Of a stretch of DNA of 9,111 bases, positions 7,401 to 9,111 are shown piece after piece. The first letter of the stretch is position 1, and each line of letters starts with the position of its first letter. Both the position numbers and the translations under genes were made by a program. Where the stretch lies: contig DAHXPE010000539.1 in the NCBI GenBank assembly GCA_027364495.1, positions 1-9,111 of the forward strand. Reading direction: 5' to 3'. The DNA is from Candidatus Heimdallarchaeota archaeon. Its GTDB lineage: Archaea; Asgardarchaeota; Heimdallarchaeia; Hodarchaeales; LC-3. The notes under the pieces are model-generated. The model searched no databases. It was not told where the DNA came from and worked only from the letters and a program-made list of their open reading frames with translations.

Positions 7401-7645
7401 AGAGTTTCGATAATCCTATCCAAAATATCACTATTATCAGTCAATATTTGTGAATATTCTTTATCAAATGAGGTCCTTGCATTTGTAATAAATTCTGAAA
7501 GAATTTGAGTGACAATTTTAAATGTTTCCTCAAATTGCTGAATGGAGATTCCCAAAAAGGATTTCAATTCCAAATTGAGCTTTTTTTCATATTCTTCAAC
7601 TGAATTAGTATAACTATCTTTGTTTGTATCAAAATCAGCCTTCAC
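4496..7645 (-). CDS. Giant coiled-coil protein with TrmB/PLD-like C-terminal domain (3' part of a split gene)
   Basis: The open frame is 1,049 codons from a GTG at 7645. About 890 residues are low-complexity coiled coil rich in N, S, T, E, K, I and L, with only two prolines and no cysteine. From about residue 892 the protein becomes globular. RTDKRIDLILPKPEIL, then a charged helix, KANVQLYD, then NLIICVRDNKETLIIANK, ending GFIIENSLFSDYFSKSF. This alternation resembles the PLD-like effector-binding domain at the C terminus of TrmB-family regulators, where the last segment is a typical 'n..la..f...F'. Catalytic HKD motifs are absent. The GTG is not a convincing start: it has no SD or TATA element and lies in mid-coil, and the frame stays open to 8014. 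The sequence most likely belongs to the TrmB-type ORF just upstream, separated by a frame disruption. It could act as a regulator or as a structural, chromatin-associated protein. Confidence 0.8.
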   Translation of the reverse strand: MKADFDTNKDSYTNSVEEYEKKLNLELKSFLGISIQQFEETFKIVTQILSEFITNARTSFDKEYSQILTDNSDILDRIIETLTLLKNNYENELTDLQNNIESLENGFKDLSVAIKRRFDKFSSDSSSHIQSMGNKIIDELLRIQSSNIEILEEHKTLKQNFATVINTFISENSNLKDESQAKFNAFSKDILDQKIKQLEKIEKETKDYGTFINERHSILDNQLKTKNDEFINDFKGALSKTREEAQVIIQTEQVEYLKNLTEINSNSDILLLQERDRTIEALDSLSNSLAKNIQDALDLLTQTFNKIKSSLVNEIDQHKTSFSQTFTDINSHVEEISQNYITNYKSVLESSINSLKNVEVTYWTKFEDTFSKNKEKVLEIYKTNTESLQNKTNSVIKSLNSFLDEMVQSISNLNTEISGTLDILSSDITDKFTEIQDSTNSQFQAFEDISSSLDQISQKSKLQIENELLDIGAELKQVTNKNFESFTQLMNTSTTEFNKTLDNLSEGGTEQIESFEKEIKTSVQTIKQDIDTNKEAHLNNLLNISKESLNDLNTKTTKQLASIKESKLQLEEKTEILTENLVKGLIEIQITYQNKIDEQFDTLIDSIPETLKNYFTDFKSSVKELIDTLNQIILKEITDNSTTTNSLFKNTQTEGQKAFQLNLNQLKTKFTEQITAINDEFQETSKLRLEEIEMQVNKELESFQIKLVKKENDDVKKLRELIQSINSVGIFNELVNDNLIHNIDPLKDNFEISLNSFQSDVEKLFQNSGLNQLTDVQQKTIADFSTLLINAYNSSISKLNTIQKSFSEQMNIFQANIKNFMEKTIEKTKTNELDLILSNEEKILGLQESEIKLISDFVNKAMTSYQINTSKLNELVKDYNTFFNSIHSVLVQPDKEVDNLYKNRLINVPDDISKYLGEIISRTDKRIDLILPKPEILDLKPIIDLHTRVMIKIVINLDPKIDKTEKRKAWVSELYKRKANVQLYDTNNVSNLIICVRDNKETLIIANKKENELTPGFIIENSLFSDYFSKSFINNLISGAKPISRENSK

Positions 7646-8014
7646 GCTTTTAAAGAAATCATTAAATTTAGTAGTTTTTAATTCAATTTCTTTGACAAAT
7701 GCAGAACTTCGATCCTCCGATAATTTAATTGACTTCTTAGCAATTTCACCAATAATTTTATTATAATTATCTAAAAATCCAGTTAATTTTTCAATTATTT
7801 TTACTACATTAGTATTAAAAACTTCAAGATTAGAAGAAACTGACTCAGTTATTAAATTTTCATACTCTGATTGTATTTTATCACCAAAATCAGAATTCTC
7901 TACTTTCCATGTTGAATAATCTTCAGTTAATAGATTTTTAAAACCATTGCTTAAATCAACAGTTGCAGATATTGAAGAATTAATTGAATCAATTAATTTA
8001 CCTTCAAAAAACTT
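7646..8014 (-). pseudogene. In-frame upstream extension of the coiled coil, lacking a start codon
   Basis: Upstream of GTG 7645 the same frame stays open for 123 more codons, up to a TGA at 8015-8017. The translation has the same coiled-coil character as the rest (for example FEGKLIDSINSSISATVD next to the stop), with no proline or cysteine. It contains no ATG, GTG or TTG codon. Coding sequence without a start means it must be reached from the preceding ORF, or the locus is broken. Confidence 0.75.
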
Positions 8015-8038
8015 TCAATTGATCATTAACATTTTTTT
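8006..8038 (-). other. Frame-disruption site between TrmB-like ORF and coiled-coil ORF
   Basis: Read on the minus strand, an A7 run (8032-8038) and a T6 run (8006-8011) flank the junction. Taking one base out of each run gives an uninterrupted reading, GKNVNDQLKVFEGKLIDS, joining both ORFs into about 1,413 residues. As it stands, the first ORF ends at TAA 8026-8028. An ATG at 8024-8026 overlaps that stop (TAATG) and is in frame with the coiled coil, but meets TGA after three codons. Candidate causes are homopolymer sequencing errors, real mutations making a pseudogene, or recoding. The A7 run is an A-AAA-AAA slippery heptamer in the reading frame, but a single -1 slip there runs into the TGA. 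Confidence 0.6.
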
Positions 8039-8739
8039 CCGAGAAGTTTGGCACCTTCATCTAGACTTTTTATAGTATCAGAAATTGTTTTTCGTAATTG
8101 TTTCTTATTTTGACCAATTATTGCCTGCAATCCATCAATGAGAGTATCAAATTTAGTATAAAACTGAGTACTAAAATTTTGAACTTCATTTGAAAAGGTG
8201 GTGATACTGTTTGAAGTAGCTGATTTTTGTCCAGAAAAATCATTTGAAATATCCTTTAGAATATCAGTTTGCGATTGAATGCTATTTTTAATAATCGTTT
8301 GGGATTGATTTTCTAGCTGTTGAATTGATGCAGTATGATCAGTTTCATATTGACTGATTAATTCAGTAGAATTGTTTTGAAATTCAGTTTTAAAGGATTC
8401 AAGACTTTTCAGCATTGCATCCAAATCTGAGTTATTTTGATTTTTAAAATTTGATTCAAATTCATCAAGTTGCTTTAAGAAAGAATCTAAATTAGATTTT
8501 AATAATAACGTAGGATATAATGCTATGTATAAAGGAATAGTTTCATCTATTTCTCGAACAAAACCAGAATCAATGAGAATTTTAAGGATTAGTTTTAAAT
8601 TTTCCTCTGTCTTTTTACTTAAAAAACATAACTCTCCTATGGTTAATGGACTTTTCTTTAATAAAAGGAAAAATATTTCTCTAGAATCATTTGATAATCC
8701 TAATGTTTCGGATTCACTAGTTAAACTCATGAGATTCAT
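8026..8739 (-). CDS. TrmB-like winged-helix protein with coiled coil (5' part of a split gene)
   Basis: The 237-residue ORF starts with a TrmB-type DNA-binding domain at about residues 12-80. LGLSNDSREIFFLLLKKSPLT is helix 1, ELCFLSKKTEENLKLILKILIDSGFV the helix-turn-helix, and the wing ends in LYIALYPTLLL, the 'Y.A..P..l' signature of the family. From about residue 83 to the end it is coiled coil with the same composition as the ORF downstream. TrmB-family proteins normally run 250-350 residues, with a sensor domain soon after a short coil. Here the sensor-like domain appears only at the end of the next ORF, more than 1,100 residues later. ATG 8739 and ATG 8730 are both possible starts; neither has an SD motif. 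A TATA-like CTTTTAATAG lies about 32 bp upstream. The role may be transcriptional regulation, or architectural DNA binding given the coil length. Confidence 0.85.
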   Translation of the reverse strand: MNLMSLTSESETLGLSNDSREIFFLLLKKSPLTIGELCFLSKKTEENLKLILKILIDSGFVREIDETIPLYIALYPTLLLKSNLDSFLKQLDEFESNFKNQNNSDLDAMLKSLESFKTEFQNNSTELISQYETDHTASIQQLENQSQTIIKNSIQSQTDILKDISNDFSGQKSATSNSITTFSNEVQNFSTQFYTKFDTLIDGLQAIIGQNKKQLRKTISDTIKSLDEGAKLLGKKC

Positions 8740-8787
8740 CTTATTTACTAGATTTTATTTTATGCTCTATTAAAAGCGATTATAATA

Positions 8788-8982
8788 ATGGATAGAATTT
8801 TATTACCATGTCGATTTATTTTAGGTTTACTATTTACCCTGAATTTATTTGCTTTGAGTATGTTTTTTGATCATATTTTTCTCAGGATTTATAAATTTTT
8901 AAAAATTGAAAAACTTGAAATTTCTTGGAACTTGAAAATACTTACTAAAAAGAAAAGAATTATTTTTTTAGTAAGTGTTTAA
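8788..8982 (+). CDS. Doubtful small membrane-protein ORF
   Basis: Sixty-four codons encode a hydrophobic segment at about residues 4-28, followed by a basic tail (KILTKKKRIIF). In favour, a TATA-like TTTTATTTTATG lies about 31 bp before the ATG, and the TAA is followed at once by a T7 run. Against, there are no recognisable motifs, the length is easily reached by chance in AT-rich DNA, and its last codons form one arm of a 12-bp hairpin. It may instead mark a short non-coding transcript. Confidence 0.25.
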   Translation: MDRILLPCRFILGLLFTLNLFALSMFFDHIFLRIYKFLKIEKLEISWNLKILTKKKRIIFLVSV

Positions 8983-8990
8983 CTTTTTTT
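8940..8990 (+). terminator. AT-rich hairpin followed by T-tract
   Basis: ACTTACTAAAAA (8940-8951) and TTTTTAGTAAGT (8965-8976) are perfect 12-bp inverted copies with a 13-nt loop. A T7 run at 8984-8990 and a T8 run at 9002-9009 follow. On the plus strand this is a terminator-like layout, implying a plus-strand transcript from the 8788 region. Archaeal termination relies mainly on T-tracts, so the hairpin itself may be incidental. Confidence 0.45.
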
Positions 8991-9021
8991 GAAAGGTATA
9001 ATTTTTTTTCGACATAAATCG

Positions 9022-9051
9022 CTGCAGCTACCGAAAAGTTTTTAGCTGCAG
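9022..9051. repeat. Perfect 9-bp inverted repeat, operator-like
   Basis: CTGCAGCTA (9022-9030) and TAGCTGCAG (9043-9051) are exact inverse copies around a 12-nt spacer, and are GC-richer than their surroundings. Each arm contains the palindrome CTGCAG. No T-tract follows on either strand, so a regulator-binding site or a structured RNA element is more likely than a terminator. It lies 30 bp upstream of ATG 9082, beside a TATA-like ATAAAAGA. Confidence 0.5.
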
Positions 9052-9081
9052 ATAAAAGAGAGATAAACTAATTGCAAAACA

Positions 9082-9111
9082 ATGTCATGTCCCTCAACCC
9101 GTGATAACAAT
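9082..9111 (+). CDS. Possible start of a gene cut by the right edge
   Basis: ATG 9082 opens ten codons (MSCPSTRDNN) with no stop before the window ends. A TATA-like ATAAAAGA at 9052-9059 is centred about 27 bp upstream, and the base composition becomes less AT-rich here. Ten codons are too few to be sure, and no SD motif is present. Confidence 0.25.
   Translation, partial: MSCPSTRDNN

Larger units (their letters stand above)
8740..9111. other. Right-hand 372-bp region without a convincing gene
   Basis: This stretch holds the promoter side of the TrmB-like gene, a doubtful small plus-strand ORF (8788-8982), a strong AT hairpin with T-tracts, and a separate perfect 9-bp inverted repeat. It may also hold the first codons of a plus-strand gene at the very edge. 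A minus-strand frame is open from 9110 to its stop at 9044-9046, too short to judge. No tRNA-like fold or tandem repeat was seen. Confidence 0.5.

Noticed and set aside
4496..8014. Idea that the long ORF is an SMC/Rad50-type ATPase or a phage tape-measure protein
   Set aside because: No Walker A, signature or hinge motif is visible. There are no phage genes nearby, and the C-terminal domain points to TrmB-type regulators instead.
8525..8773. 82-codon plus-strand ORF
   Set aside because: It is antisense to the TrmB-like winged-helix domain, which has a recognisable family signature.
1..9111. CRISPR arrays, tRNA or rRNA genes, insertion sequences
   Set aside because: No regularly spaced repeats, cloverleaf-like segments, transposase motifs or terminal inverted repeats were seen on either strand.

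Overview
The window is AT-rich DNA (roughly 30% GC by eye) that looks archaeal. Several first-in-operon genes have a TATA-like box about 26-34 bp before the start codon and no Shine-Dalgarno motif. The one clear internal operon gene does have one (AAGAGGT). A TrmB-type winged-helix protein and small zinc-ribbon proteins are also typical of archaea. The SPFH protein, the winged-helix/zinc-finger protein and the very long coiled coil lean towards an Asgard-like lineage. That placement is inference; no rRNA or marker gene is present to prove it.

Layout, left to right. (1) On the minus strand, the first 113 codons of a RecF/OLD-like AAA ATPase run off the left edge. (2) Divergent from it is a two-gene plus-strand operon (595-2599). 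Its first gene is a helical protein with a winged-helix-like segment and a C-terminal seven-cysteine zinc finger. Its second is a soluble SPFH/band-7 protein of the 'virion core protein-like' type with a C-terminal coiled coil. (3) A minus-strand imidazolonepropionase gene (hutI) overlaps the SPFH stop codon tail to tail by 4 bp. (4) Divergent from hutI is a tiny two-helix membrane protein with a zinc ribbon. It abuts, tail to tail with no gap, a small very basic minus-strand protein. (5) From 4496 to 8739 on the minus strand lies one long locus. It reads as a TrmB-like winged helix, then more than 1,100 residues of coiled coil, then a TrmB/PLD-like C-terminal domain. It is split into two frames near 8005-8040, and removing one base from each of two homopolymers would restore a continuous protein of about 1,413 residues. 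(6) The right end (8740-9111) has no convincing gene. It holds a possible small membrane ORF, a strong AT hairpin followed by T-tracts, a perfect 9-bp inverted repeat, and perhaps the first ten codons of a plus-strand gene.

Only hutI has a firm enzymatic assignment: the third step of histidine degradation, with no other hut gene in view. The winged-helix/zinc-finger plus SPFH pair probably works together, but on what is unknown. The most unusual object is the giant TrmB-type coiled-coil protein, whose architecture is not that of an ordinary TrmB sugar-responsive repressor.
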